Below, piece after piece: positions 1 to 8,741 of a stretch of DNA of 54,372 nt. The notes beneath the pieces are model-generated. The model had not been told where the DNA came from, did no database searches, and saw nothing but the letters and a program-made list of their open reading frames with translations. This stretch comes from Nanobdellota archaeon. Lineage in GTDB: Archaea; Nanobdellota; Nanobdellia; SCGC-AAA011-G17; GW2011-AR17. Position 1 is the first letter of the stretch; the number at the start of each line of letters is the position of its first letter. The translations under genes were made by a program, and so were the position numbers. The stretch spans positions 1 to 54,372 of the forward strand of contig DUFP01000009.1 of NCBI GenBank assembly GCA_013331795.1. The letters are read 5' to 3'.

Positions 1-1
1 T

Positions 2-1237
2 TTGTTTGAAAAGAGCTATACACGTATGAAAAAGCCAGAATTGCTTACACAGTTCAAGGAATTGGTTGAAAAAGATAAACAGTTGAGGCTTATACAAATA
101 GAATTAGATAGATTACGATCACAAAAAAATACGCTTTCTCAAGAAATTAACATTTTGAAAAAAGCTGGAAAAAATATTGATGCAGTTCTGAAAAAAATGA
201 AAGAGCTTCCTGAGGAAGTCAAAAAGAAAGAGGAAGAATATACTGCTTTTCAAGAGAGGGTTACTGAGTTATTGCATACATTGCCTAATATCATTCATGA
301 TAAAGTTCCTTATGGAAAGAGTGATAAAGATAATGTTGAGATTAAAAAATGGGGAAAAATTCCAAAGTTTTCTTTCCCTGTAAAAACACATGTTGAAATT
401 TTAGAAGCTTTAGATGCTGTTGATTTTGATGCGTCTGCCCGTGCGACAGGGAATGGTTTTTATTATTTGAAAGGGGATTTTGCATTGTTGAATCAAGCAC
501 TGATCCATTTTGTGCAGGATTATATGGTAAAAAAGAAGTATACATATATTGAACCACCTTTGATGTTAAAGAAAGATCTTTTGTTTAAGAGTATTGATGC
601 AAAATCTTTTGAACAAAGTGTTTATTCTATAGAAGGAGAAGATACTGCTTTGATCGGAACTAGTGAGTTTTCTATGTTGACCATGTATTTTGATAGGATT
701 ATTGATCTCCCTAAAAAATATTTTTCTTATACTATGTGCTTTCGAAGAGAAGTTGGAGCACATGGAATTAATGAGAAAGGATTATGGAGAACACATCAAT
801 TTAACAAAGTTGAACAATTTATTTTTTGCAAGCCTGAAGAGTCTTGGAAATTTTATGATGAGTTACTGAAAAATACTGAAGAGGTGTTTCAAGCTTTAGA
901 ATTACCTTACCATGTCATTGAACTTTGTACGGGGGATTTATCAGTGTGGAAAGCGCGAAGCGCTGATATAGAAGTGTGGAGGCCGACGACGCAGGCTTAT
1001 GGGGAAGTAGCTTCTCTTTCTAATTGTACTGATTATCAGGCACGAAGTTTGAATATTCGCTATGAAGAGAAGGGAGAGAGGAAGGTGGTGCATACATTGA
1101 ATAATACTGCGATTGCTACGTCACGTGCATTGGTTGCTATCGTTGAGCATTACCAGCAGAAAGATGGGAGCATTGCAATTCCAAAAGTTTTACAGAAGTA
1201 TATGAGTGGAAAGAAAGTTATTACAAAAAGTAGCTAA
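2..1237 (+). CDS. serS: Seryl-tRNA synthetase, 5'-truncated by window edge
   Basis: Charges tRNA-Ser with serine in the cytoplasm. The N-terminal part is the antiparallel coiled-coil tRNA-binding arm (about residues 10-95, rich in K/E/L), followed by a class II catalytic core. Motif 2 reads FRREVGAHG...LWRTHQFNKVE. A TSEF segment replaces the usual TAE-type serine/ATP loop. Motif 3 contains SNCTDYQAR followed by HTLNNTAIATSRALVAI. Bacterial and archaeal relatives have about 25 more N-terminal residues than are visible here, so the TTG at position 2 is probably not the start and the gene begins outside the window. The C-terminus looks complete. The next gene, mutS, starts 35 nt downstream on the same strand with its own TATA-like box. 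Confidence 0.95.
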   Translation: MFEKSYTRMKKPELLTQFKELVEKDKQLRLIQIELDRLRSQKNTLSQEINILKKAGKNIDAVLKKMKELPEEVKKKEEEYTAFQERVTELLHTLPNIIHDKVPYGKSDKDNVEIKKWGKIPKFSFPVKTHVEILEALDAVDFDASARATGNGFYYLKGDFALLNQALIHFVQDYMVKKKYTYIEPPLMLKKDLLFKSIDAKSFEQSVYSIEGEDTALIGTSEFSMLTMYFDRIIDLPKKYFSYTMCFRREVGAHGINEKGLWRTHQFNKVEQFIFCKPEESWKFYDELLKNTEEVFQALELPYHVIELCTGDLSVWKARSADIEVWRPTTQAYGEVASLSNCTDYQARSLNIRYEEKGERKVVHTLNNTAIATSRALVAIVEHYQQKDGSIAIPKVLQKYMSGKKVITKSS

Positions 1238-1271
1238 ATTCTTTTAAAGTTCGTTTTAGTTCTTTTTTTCT

Positions 1272-3668
1272 ATGGATCCAGAGAATCTTACTCCTGCAAT
1301 GAAGCAGTATGTGGAGCTCAAGAAAGAGTATCCTGACTGTGTGATTATGTTTCGTATGGGTGATTTTTATGAAATGTTTTATGAAGATGCTGTCCTTGCT
1401 TCCAAAGAACTAGAAATTACTCTTACTTCGCGAGGAAAATATGAGAAGAAAGCGCCACTAGCTGGAATACCTTATCATGCATTAGAGCCCTATTTAATTA
1501 AATTTGTGAAGAGAGGATATAAGATTGCTATTTGTGAGCAGTTAGAAGATCCAAAAAAAGCAAAGGGTTTAGTGAAGAGAGGGATTGTACGAATTGTTAC
1601 ACCGGGGACATTGTTAGAACAGCAATCACAACATAATTCCTTCATTATGAGTCTCTATGTATATGGGGATACTTTGTATTCTGCGTTTTGTGATGTATCT
1701 ACTGGAGAATTTTTTGTTTCTGAGGGTGTTGATTTTGCTGTTGTCGATGAATGCGTTATCCCCTCTAGTTTATTTGTCAATAAAGAATTGATTGCGCAGC
1801 TTCAAAGTAAAGGTTTGTATCTTTCTCAAGTGGAAGATAGATTTTTTTCTCAAGATCATTCGTATAAAACTCTTCTGGATCATTTTCATATTCTTTCTTT
1901 AGAGAGTTTTGGTATGAGAAAAGATGATATGAGAGTTCGTGCTGCTGGTGCATTATTATCTTATCTTCTTGATACACAAATGCATTCTCTTTCACACATT
2001 AAAAAAATTTCTTTGCGAGAAAAACATACACAGATGTTTCTTGATCCTGTTACTATACGAAATTTAGAATTATTTTCTAATGTGCGAGATAGTTCTCCTA
2101 AAGGCTCTCTCATTTCTGTTTTAGACCAAACACAGACTGCAATGGGTTCACGGTTATTACGGAAGTGGTTGTTAGAGCCTCTTTTAGAACTTGAAAAAAT
2201 TCACTTGCGACAAACAAGAACGGAATATCTTGTACAACATCTTATGCAAAGGGTGGAATTAAAGAATATTTTGAAGCATATTGGAGATATTGAGAGGATT
2301 ATTGCAAAAATCAATCTTGATCGGGCAAATGCACGAGATTTAGTTGCATTAAAGCAAAGTTTGATTCTTGTTCAACAGATTCGATTAGAAAGCTTTGGTG
2401 ATTTAGTAGCATTTCAAGGATTTCAGGAGGTCATTGATTTTTTAGATAAAGCTCTTCGTGATGATGCTCCTGCTGGTCTGAAAGATGGTGGGTTGATTCG
2501 ACTTGAGTTTGATGAGACGTTACAAGAACTGCATAGTATACGAAAAAATAGCAAACAATTTCTTTCTGCATTAGAAGTGAAGGAGCGTGAACGAACAGGT
2601 ATTAAAAATTTGAAGATAGGGTATAATAGAGTATTTGGCTATTACTTTGAAGTTTCTGCTGGAAATCTTGCACACATTCCTGGGGATTTTATACGAAAAC
2701 AAACTCTTGCAAACTATGAACGGTTTGTGACAGAAGATCTGAAAAGGGAAGAGGAAAAAATTCTTACTGCACAAGAAAAAATTGGTGAATTGGAATATGA
2801 ACTTTTTTTACGTGTTGTTGAAGAAGTGAAAAAGTATACAGAACCTATTCAAGCTGTTTCACAAAAAGTTGCAGAAATTGATGTCTTGTGTTCTTTTGCA
2901 CAGGTGAGTGTAGAAAATAATTATGTGAAGCCTCTTCTGGATACAAGTTCTGTTCTTGAAATTCAAGATGGGAGACATCCTGTTGTTGAATTAAGCTGTG
3001 CATATATTCCAAATGATACACTCTTGAAGGATTTTGAGATCATGATTATTACTGGGCCTAATTTTGCTGGGAAAAGCTGTTATATGAAACAAGTTGCGTT
3101 GCTGGTGATTATGGCACAGATGGGTTGTTTTATCCCTGCAAAATCTGCTCGGATTGGATTAGTCGATAGAGTTTTTACACGTATAGGTGCCTATGATGAT
3201 CTTGTTTCTGGACAAAGTACTTTTATGGTAGAGATGAATGAGACTGCAAATATCTTAAATAATGCAACGTCACAAAGTCTCATTATTTTAGATGAGATTG
3301 GACGTGGAACGTCAACCTATGATGGAGTATCTATTGCATGGGCTGTTGTAGAATATTTGTATAATCGTGTAAAAGCGAAAACATTGTTTGCAACACATTA
3401 TCATGTGTTGAATAAACTCACAAATAGTTTTGAAAGAATTAAAAATTATAATATTGCAGTGAAAGAAGAAAAGGATGAAATTATATTTTTACGAAAATTG
3501 TTAGAAGGTGGTACGGATAAAAGTTTTGGAGTGTATGTTGCTAAATTAGCTGGGTTGCCTGAAGAAGTTGTTGTTCGTGCAAGGGAAGTGCAAAGTGAAT
3601 TAGAGGATACTGATAAGCTTGACAGGATACAAGCGAAAAAATTGGAAGAGCAGAAGAGGTTATTTTAG
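1272..3668 (+). CDS. mutS: DNA mismatch repair protein MutS
   Basis: Recognises mismatches and small loops and recruits MutL. The mismatch-reading F-x-E motif is present as GDFYEMF (Phe32, Glu34). The C-terminal ABC-type ATPase has a Walker A reading TGPNFAGKSC near residues 593-603 (most bacterial MutS have GPNMGGKST), the signature STFMVEMNET, Walker B LIILDEIGRGT and the TLFATHYH switch. At 798 aa it is slightly shorter than E. coli MutS and lacks much of the C-terminal tetramerisation tail. A TATA-like tcttttaaag lies about 26-35 bp before the ATG, so the mRNA is probably leaderless. The last 9 nt overlap the convergent 504-aa gene. The architecture is bacterial-type MutS1, which occurs only patchily in archaea. 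mutL is about 2 kb away. Confidence 0.96.
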   Translation: MDPENLTPAMKQYVELKKEYPDCVIMFRMGDFYEMFYEDAVLASKELEITLTSRGKYEKKAPLAGIPYHALEPYLIKFVKRGYKIAICEQLEDPKKAKGLVKRGIVRIVTPGTLLEQQSQHNSFIMSLYVYGDTLYSAFCDVSTGEFFVSEGVDFAVVDECVIPSSLFVNKELIAQLQSKGLYLSQVEDRFFSQDHSYKTLLDHFHILSLESFGMRKDDMRVRAAGALLSYLLDTQMHSLSHIKKISLREKHTQMFLDPVTIRNLELFSNVRDSSPKGSLISVLDQTQTAMGSRLLRKWLLEPLLELEKIHLRQTRTEYLVQHLMQRVELKNILKHIGDIERIIAKINLDRANARDLVALKQSLILVQQIRLESFGDLVAFQGFQEVIDFLDKALRDDAPAGLKDGGLIRLEFDETLQELHSIRKNSKQFLSALEVKERERTGIKNLKIGYNRVFGYYFEVSAGNLAHIPGDFIRKQTLANYERFVTEDLKREEEKILTAQEKIGELEYELFLRVVEEVKKYTEPIQAVSQKVAEIDVLCSFAQVSVENNYVKPLLDTSSVLEIQDGRHPVVELSCAYIPNDTLLKDFEIMIITGPNFAGKSCYMKQVALLVIMAQMGCFIPAKSARIGLVDRVFTRIGAYDDLVSGQSTFMVEMNETANILNNATSQSLIILDEIGRGTSTYDGVSIAWAVVEYLYNRVKAKTLFATHYHVLNKLTNSFERIKNYNIAVKEEKDEIIFLRKLLEGGTDKSFGVYVAKLAGLPEEVVVRAREVQSELEDTDKLDRIQAKKLEEQKRLF

Positions 3669-5174
3669 TTTTTTCTCCCAGTAGTTGCTCCATGCACGAA
3701 GATGTATTCCATATTTTGCCCATAGTTCTGGTTGTTCACTTTCTATTCTTTCTAGAAGAACTTTCCTGAATACTTTGTTTGCTTCAACGGGTTCCATTTC
3801 TCTAAGCATTAATCCTTGGAATTTATCCGTTTCAAGCCCATATTCTATTTTCCCAATAGGTGTGTAAAAATGGGGTATTGTGGTAGGCCAGTTGTTCTCT
3901 GTGGATATTTTGTGTAGCCATTCTCCTACTTCTTCTCTTTTCTCATCCCAGCCCCATTCACCTCCACCAATGACCTTAAATCCCATTTCCCTCATTTTAT
4001 CATTGATTCTTTCTACATAGGTTTCCCAGACTTCTCCTTCTTCTCTCTTTATGATAATTGTAGATTTTGGAAGTTTTATATATGCGAAAAAAGATACGTC
4101 TACGGTTGGTCCTCCGTAAAATGTTTTGTTATTAAGATCTTTGAGTTCTTTGAATGGCATAAGTATTGCAGTATCGGCGTCCTTCCATCCTCCTTGTGCT
4201 GCTCCGTGTGGAACCACTACATGATTTAGGGTGAGGTGAATACTTGGTCTCCAAGCAGTTGCGTACAGAACTTTTGGACCAAACATTTTAGAGACTACAA
4301 CCTTCTTATAGTCTGCTTTTTTGGTCATATGGACTGCAATAAGATCTGCTTCAGTAAATGTTCTAAAATCTTTTTTATCTGTTTGTAATTTTAAAAGTGT
4401 TCTTTTGATGGGGTTAAGATCTATATTAAAACTTTTAATGATAATATTTCCTTTTGTTTGGACAATTATTGTTGCTTTACCTGTTGATATCTTTCCATTT
4501 TTTATATTCTCTTCGTTTGTAAACTCTGTTTTTATTTTATCTATGTAAAAATGATGAGTCCCCCATTTTTCTTCTTTGGCCATATAGTATGTGTTTATAT
4601 CTTGCTTTTTTATTCCTAATTTATCTTCAAATGAGAGAGTGATTTGAAGGTTATAATAGAGAGTTGTAATTGCCAGCTGAGGAATGAAACTGATTGTTAA
4701 TTCTTTACTTTCGTTAACTTCCAGAAGTAGGTTTTCGCATTCTATCTTTTCTGCTTTTTTCATACGTTCTTGTATATGTTGCAGGTTTACAGAAATTTCT
4801 AGAGATTTTTCAGAGTACTTTTGATCCCTTACAAAAATTCTAATTTTGGTTTGTTTTATTCCTTTTTCCAGAAGATCTAATAGGCTATGAATAGAAATTG
4901 TAAACAAAAGTTGTGATATATTTCCTTCAGAAAATTGTAGCCCTTTTTCTGTTTTTAGGTCATCGAGATATTCTTCTTCTATTGTTCCCTGATTTAATAT
5001 ATATGGTGTTGTTCCACCTGAGATTGTGAGAAGATTTTGAGCATTGATTATGCATGGTATTTTTTTTTTGTCTTTTTCATTAAAGTTTTTTTCATCTATT
5101 TCAATTATAAGAGTATTTTTTGTAGAGTTGATTGTAAGTTCTTGTTCCTTTACCTTTTTTGAAAAGAATCCCAT
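3660..5174 (-). CDS. Uncharacterised 504-aa protein
   Basis: I do not recognise this family. The N-terminus is short and charged (MGFFSKKVKEQE). Residues about 20-290 look like beta-rich, hydrophilic sequence with alternating hydrophobic strands. Near residues 305-335 there is a compact conserved-looking patch, WRPSIHLTLNHVVVPHG followed by GGWKDAD and ILMPF. A Gly/Trp-rich block, GGGEWGWDEKREEVGEW, follows near residue 425. No signal peptide or membrane segment is evident, so it is probably cytosolic. It is the third gene of a minus-strand run bolA-grx-this gene, 32 nt after grx. A TATA-like aatttattaag inside the end of grx (about 5196-5206) suggests it may also have its own promoter. Its 3' end overlaps mutS by 9 nt. 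The His/Trp patch may be an active or binding site, but this is not established. Confidence 0.8.
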   Translation of the reverse strand: MGFFSKKVKEQELTINSTKNTLIIEIDEKNFNEKDKKKIPCIINAQNLLTISGGTTPYILNQGTIEEEYLDDLKTEKGLQFSEGNISQLLFTISIHSLLDLLEKGIKQTKIRIFVRDQKYSEKSLEISVNLQHIQERMKKAEKIECENLLLEVNESKELTISFIPQLAITTLYYNLQITLSFEDKLGIKKQDINTYYMAKEEKWGTHHFYIDKIKTEFTNEENIKNGKISTGKATIIVQTKGNIIIKSFNIDLNPIKRTLLKLQTDKKDFRTFTEADLIAVHMTKKADYKKVVVSKMFGPKVLYATAWRPSIHLTLNHVVVPHGAAQGGWKDADTAILMPFKELKDLNNKTFYGGPTVDVSFFAYIKLPKSTIIIKREEGEVWETYVERINDKMREMGFKVIGGGEWGWDEKREEVGEWLHKISTENNWPTTIPHFYTPIGKIEYGLETDKFQGLMLREMEPVEANKVFRKVLLERIESEQPELWAKYGIHLRAWSNYWEKKLK

Positions 5175-5206
5175 ATATCTCTTTTTGAGTTTTCTTCTTA
5201 ATAAAT

Positions 5207-5518
5207 TTATTCTTCTATTAATTTCTTTAATTTTCCGGATTTATGTAACTCTTCTGTAATGTCACAGCCACCAATGAATTTTCCGTTAATGTAGACTTGG
5301 GGGATTGTTGGCCAGTTTGCGTATTCTTTTACTGCTTGACGAATTTCTTCATCTTCAAAAATATTGAAATAGCCAAATTCAACTTTGTAACTTTTAAGAA
5401 TTTCTATTGTGCGCATGGAGAAGCCACATTCTGGTGCGTCTGGTGTTCCTTTCATAAAGATAAAGACTTTATTTTTGTGAATCATGTCTTTAATTTGTGT
5501 TTTTGTTTTTTCATCCAT
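5207..5518 (-). CDS. Monothiol (CGFS) glutaredoxin, Grx4/GrxD type
   Basis: Members of this family bind a [2Fe-2S] cluster with glutathione or another thiol and pass clusters to acceptors, usually together with BolA. The CGFS active site is at residues 31-34, within KGTPDAPECGFS. The WPTIPQVYINGKFIGGCDI block contains the cis-Pro and the GG..D thiol-ligand motif, and the 103-aa length is typical. The open frame extends 12 nt further upstream, but the ATG at 5518 is chosen because a GAGG ribosome binding site lies 7 nt before it, inside the last codons of bolA. bolA ends 1 nt before this start, so the two genes are translationally linked. Grx4-type proteins are unusual in archaea, most of which lack glutathione. 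Confidence 0.93.
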   Translation of the reverse strand: MDEKTKTQIKDMIHKNKVFIFMKGTPDAPECGFSMRTIEILKSYKVEFGYFNIFEDEEIRQAVKEYANWPTIPQVYINGKFIGGCDITEELHKSGKLKKLIEE

Positions 5519-5519
5519 T

Positions 5520-5765
5520 TTATTCCTCATGTGTTTCTATGCCTAGGGCATGAAGTTCTTCTTTTAGTTCCTCTTTTAGCGTTGCATAGACCATTTGGTG
5601 CTGTTCTACAAGAGATTTATCTTTAAAACCCTTATAGATAACTATTGCCTTTAAATGAACACCGTCTCTTCTGGGATCTTGGATTTCTACCTTAGAACCA
5701 GGTAAACCAGCTTCTATTTTTTCTTTGATTTGTTGGATTGTTAACATCTGATGTTTGTTTTCCAT
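5520..5765 (-). CDS. bolA: BolA family protein
   Basis: BolA-like proteins form heterocomplexes with CGFS glutaredoxins that hold or deliver [2Fe-2S] clusters. The start used is MENKHQMLTIQQ, giving 81 aa. The open frame reaches 5861, but the upstream residues would overlap mutL and do not look like BolA. A TATA-like gatataaaaagg about 30 bp upstream supports a leaderless start at 5765. The family core is visible as LPGSKVEIQDPRRDGVHLKAIVIYKGF, then a helix with LVEQHQMVYATL (the conserved H-Q-x-V-Y segment), and it ends ALGIETHEE. The gene is divergent from mutL with only 40 bp between the starts, and is followed directly by its usual partner, the CGFS glutaredoxin. Confidence 0.9.
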   Translation of the reverse strand: MENKHQMLTIQQIKEKIEAGLPGSKVEIQDPRRDGVHLKAIVIYKGFKDKSLVEQHQMVYATLKEELKEELHALGIETHEE

Positions 5766-5805
5766 TAAATATATTCTTTTAAGTCTTTCCCTTTTTATAT
5801 CTGTT
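5766..5805. promoter_or_regulatory. Divergent bolA/mutL promoter region
   Basis: The 40 bp between the two ATGs hold two opposed TATA-like boxes. tcttttaagtc lies about 23-33 bp before the mutL ATG on the plus strand. gatataaaaagg lies about 28-38 bp before the bolA ATG on the minus strand. There is no room for long leaders, so both messages are probably leaderless or nearly so. Confidence 0.5.
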
Positions 5806-7461
5806 ATGATCCATGTCTTAGATGAAAAGCTCATTAATAAAATTGCTGCAGGGGAAGTCATTGATAGGCCTGCAAATGTTATAAAAGAACTTGTAGAGAA
5901 TGCAGTAGATGCTGGTGCAAGTCATATTGTTGTTGAAGTTTCCGAGGATTATATTAAAGTCGTTGATGATGGGCATGGAATGAACAAAGAAGACATTGAA
6001 CTCAGTATTTTACGACATGCGACAAGTAAAATCCATTCTTTTGAAGATCTTGAACATGTATCTAGCTTTGGTTTCCGAGGAGAAGCACTTTCAAGTATTG
6101 CTGCAGTCTCCTCGTTTCGTATTTTAAGTAAAACTGAAGATATGCTTGAAGGGTATGAACTTTGTGTAGAGGGAGGGCGTATCAAGTCCTTTCGTGCGGA
6201 AGCCTGTCCACAAGGTACTGTTGTTGAAATACGAGATTTGTTTTTTAATACTCCAGTACGAAAAAAGTTTCTTGATGCCTTAGAAGATGAGCGTATTGTT
6301 GGCTTTTTAGAAAAATTTGCTTTAGGAATTCCTGTTGCTGTGCGCTTGCGTATGCATGGAAAACTTGTTTTTGATGTACAATCACGAGACCCTTTTGAAA
6401 GGATTGGGCAAGTATGGGGATTTACTCTTCTCAATGATATGCTTCCTCTAAAATATAATGAGGGGAATATTTCTATTGAAGGGTATGTTTCTAAGCCTTC
6501 TTATGTGCGAAAAGACAAAAGTATGCAAGCTCTCTTTGTGAATGGAAGGCTTGTCTATAGCGATGAAATTAGTAGTGGGTTATATGATGCATATAAGAGC
6601 CTTCTTTTTGTCAATAAACATCCTGTTGTTGTTTTGCATGTGCATACAGGCGGAGTAGATGTGAATGTGCATCCTACAAAAAAGATTGTCAAATTTTCTC
6701 ATCCTGGAAAAATTACTCGTGTTGTATTTGAGGCTATTCGTGCTTTGTTTAGGGAAAGCACTTTAGACTTTTCAGCAGAAGTGCAAACAACTTATGGAAA
6801 TTCTTTTCAGAGTATGTTCAAGCCAGAAAATACACGCTTTGTACGAGACATACAGCAGGGACTTTCTGTATTGCCTTCTTTTGAGAATCGATATGTGCAT
6901 TTTCCAGAGTTGAAAATTTTAGGAAATATTGCAAAAACTTTTTTTCTTGCTGAGAGTGAGGAAGGACTCGTGATTATTGATCAACATGTTGTTGAAGAAA
7001 GAATTAATTATGAAAAATTTATGAAGCAATATATGAAAGGAGAAGTGGTGATACAGGATTTGCTCGTGCCTGAATTACTGGAGTTTTCTCCTAAGGAAGC
7101 TATGCTTGTGCGTACACAAAAAGAGCAGTTGAAAAGTTATGGATTTTATGTAGAAGAATTTGGAGAAAATACTTTTCGCTTAGAAAAAGTACCTATGCTT
7201 TTTAACAAAGTAAAGGGTGTTGAATTTTTGCGTGATTTGCTTGTTGATTTTAAAGAAGAAGAAAAAGAGGATATGATTACTATGATGTCCTGTAAAAAGT
7301 CTATAAAAGCAGGAGATTCTGTAACTGTTTCTGAGATGTATGGCCTTCTTCGGCAGCTTGATCTGTGTGACTTGCCTTATACATGCCCTCATGGGAGGCC
7401 TATTATGGTGAAACTTCCTTTAGAGGATTTAGAAAAAATGTTTCGAAGAAAAGGATTTTAG
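5806..7461 (+). CDS. mutL: DNA mismatch repair protein MutL, endonuclease type
   Basis: Acts after MutS and links mismatch recognition to strand removal. The N-terminal GHKL ATPase shows INKIAAGEVIDRPANVIKEL, VDDGHGM, RHATSKI and GFRGEALSSI. The C-terminal domain carries DQHVVEERINYE near residue 392, matching the DQHAxxExxxxE nuclease motif with one A-to-V change. It also has SCKKSIKAGD and CPHGRP (near residue 527), the other metal-site motifs of nicking MutL proteins. The MIHVLDEK start is chosen because MutL proteins begin just before the IAAGEV motif, and the longer frame would overlap bolA. Total length is 551 aa. It abuts the convergent PH-domain gene with no spacer. Confidence 0.95.
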   Translation: MIHVLDEKLINKIAAGEVIDRPANVIKELVENAVDAGASHIVVEVSEDYIKVVDDGHGMNKEDIELSILRHATSKIHSFEDLEHVSSFGFRGEALSSIAAVSSFRILSKTEDMLEGYELCVEGGRIKSFRAEACPQGTVVEIRDLFFNTPVRKKFLDALEDERIVGFLEKFALGIPVAVRLRMHGKLVFDVQSRDPFERIGQVWGFTLLNDMLPLKYNEGNISIEGYVSKPSYVRKDKSMQALFVNGRLVYSDEISSGLYDAYKSLLFVNKHPVVVLHVHTGGVDVNVHPTKKIVKFSHPGKITRVVFEAIRALFRESTLDFSAEVQTTYGNSFQSMFKPENTRFVRDIQQGLSVLPSFENRYVHFPELKILGNIAKTFFLAESEEGLVIIDQHVVEERINYEKFMKQYMKGEVVIQDLLVPELLEFSPKEAMLVRTQKEQLKSYGFYVEEFGENTFRLEKVPMLFNKVKGVEFLRDLLVDFKEEEKEDMITMMSCKKSIKAGDSVTVSEMYGLLRQLDLCDLPYTCPHGRPIMVKLPLEDLEKMFRRKGF

Positions 7462-7962
7462 TTATTTAGGTGTTTTTATTAGATGATGAATTTGTTTTTC
7501 CACAGCTAATGGATTCTTTAAAAAGAGTAGTTTGATATCACTTGTTTCTTTTTCATCTGCTGTATGGAGAATAAGGTCTCCAGCATTTGTTAGCCTATCC
7601 CAAAACGATATTTTTGCATCAATATTTGTAATCTTATTATATGGTACCGATTTCTTTTCGATTTGTAATAGTTTTGATTCTACCTCTAGATGATGTTTAT
7701 AGAAACGATATTTATAATGAGGTGTAAAAATGAATACTTTGATGATGAGAATAGTTATGGAGAGAACTATACCTGCTAAGAAAATTGTTCCTATAACCCA
7801 ATAGAGATTTATTTCCTTTCCTTGTATGCTATTTGTTATTACAAAGACTATTCCAAGAGGGATTGCTATGTAAAAAATAGTTCTTAAGATGTATTTTATG
7901 AGTGTGGGAAAGAATGCATTTATTAAATTTGGTCTTAGGACAAGTAGAGGTTCTTCTGCCAT
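7462..7962 (-). CDS. Membrane protein with bacterial PH (DUF304-like) domain
   Basis: A 166-aa protein with two hydrophobic segments near the N-terminus (about residues 22-45 and 54-80), separated by a short loop. They are followed by YRFYKHHLEVESKLLQIEKKSVPYNKITNIDAKISFWDRL and a C-terminal beta-rich stretch. The YKHHLEV...KKSVPYNKITNI...FWDRL...GDLIL pattern is that of the YdbT/YdbS-like bacterial PH domain (bPH2) anchored in the membrane. The function of these proteins is generally unknown; they are thought to be membrane-associated and have been linked to envelope stress in bacteria. The gene converges with mutL and its stop codon is adjacent to the mutL stop. It is the only gene on this strand locally. 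Confidence 0.8.
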   Translation of the reverse strand: MAEEPLLVLRPNLINAFFPTLIKYILRTIFYIAIPLGIVFVITNSIQGKEINLYWVIGTIFLAGIVLSITILIIKVFIFTPHYKYRFYKHHLEVESKLLQIEKKSVPYNKITNIDAKISFWDRLTNAGDLILHTADEKETSDIKLLFLKNPLAVEKQIHHLIKTPK

Positions 7963-8047
7963 AGCTTTTTTGAGTTGTTTGCGTTTTTAACTCTTTCTTT
8001 TTCTGCTATCGTAAGTCTTAAATACCCCAATAAGGCTGATAATAGAC

Positions 8048-8605
8048 ATGGAAGAATCACAAACTCTACATAAAATAACTAGTGATATGACTATTGGTGA
8101 AGTTGTTAAACTTTATCCTCAATGTATAGAAATTATGCTCTCTTATGGGCTACATTGTGTTGGTTGTGGGTCAAATACTATGGAAACTTTATATGAAGGG
8201 AGTGCTGGTCATGGTATGCCTGATGATATCTTTCAGGAAATGCTTGAACATTTGAATGATGCAATTATTGAAATTGAAGGGAAAACTTTGACAATTACTG
8301 CTAAAGCATCAGAAAAAATTCTTGAACTTTTGAAGAAAAATACTAAAGAATCTTATGGTTTGCGTATTCAAGTTATCAAAGGTGGTTGTGCGGGGAAGGA
8401 ATATAAATTTTCTTTTGAAGAAGAGCCTAAGGAAGGTGATGAAGTTATTGTTGCTGGTGATGTTAAAGTCTTTGTTGATGCAGAAAGTGGACATTATTTG
8501 AAAGGCTCTCTTGTTGATTATCTTGAAAGTTTAGAAGAGTCTGGGTTTCGAGTAAGTAATCCGAATTCTTCACACTCTTGTGGCTGTGGAAAAAGTTTTA
8601 CATAA
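8048..8605 (+). CDS. DUF1858 domain fused to A-type (IscA/HesB) Fe-S carrier
   Basis: Two domains are joined. Residues about 8-72 match DUF1858, a redox-disulfide-type domain with the motif YGLHCVGCGSNT (Cys37 and Cys40). Residues about 80-185 are an A-type iron-sulfur carrier of the IscA/SufA/HesB fold, with the three cluster-ligand cysteines at 114 (KGGCAG), 178 and 180 (SCGCGKSF). A-type carriers accept and deliver Fe-S clusters. The fused domain might supply electrons or a second thiol site, which is inference. A TATA-like cttaaatacc lies about 25-35 bp upstream of the ATG. It lies about 2.5 kb from the bolA/CGFS-glutaredoxin pair, so Fe-S trafficking genes are locally enriched. Confidence 0.9.
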   Translation: MEESQTLHKITSDMTIGEVVKLYPQCIEIMLSYGLHCVGCGSNTMETLYEGSAGHGMPDDIFQEMLEHLNDAIIEIEGKTLTITAKASEKILELLKKNTKESYGLRIQVIKGGCAGKEYKFSFEEEPKEGDEVIVAGDVKVFVDAESGHYLKGSLVDYLESLEESGFRVSNPNSSHSCGCGKSFT

Positions 8606-8741
8606 CTCTTCTTCTTTCTAAATATTCTTTAAATGCTTCTGGTTCTCTTATTTTACATCTAGGAATGAGAAATTTCCTTTTCTTGGGAGTTCAATTGAGT
8701 CTCTGAGAATGTTTGATTCTATTTGGTAAGGACTGAATCTG

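Noticed and set aside
5766-5861. Extended N-terminus of BolA reaching 5861
   Set aside because: It would overlap the mutL start, lies on the promoter of both genes and does not resemble any BolA sequence.
5949-6434. 161-aa minus-strand frame inside mutL
   Set aside because: It is antisense to the highly conserved GHKL ATPase motifs and low-complexity in character; no independent coding evidence.
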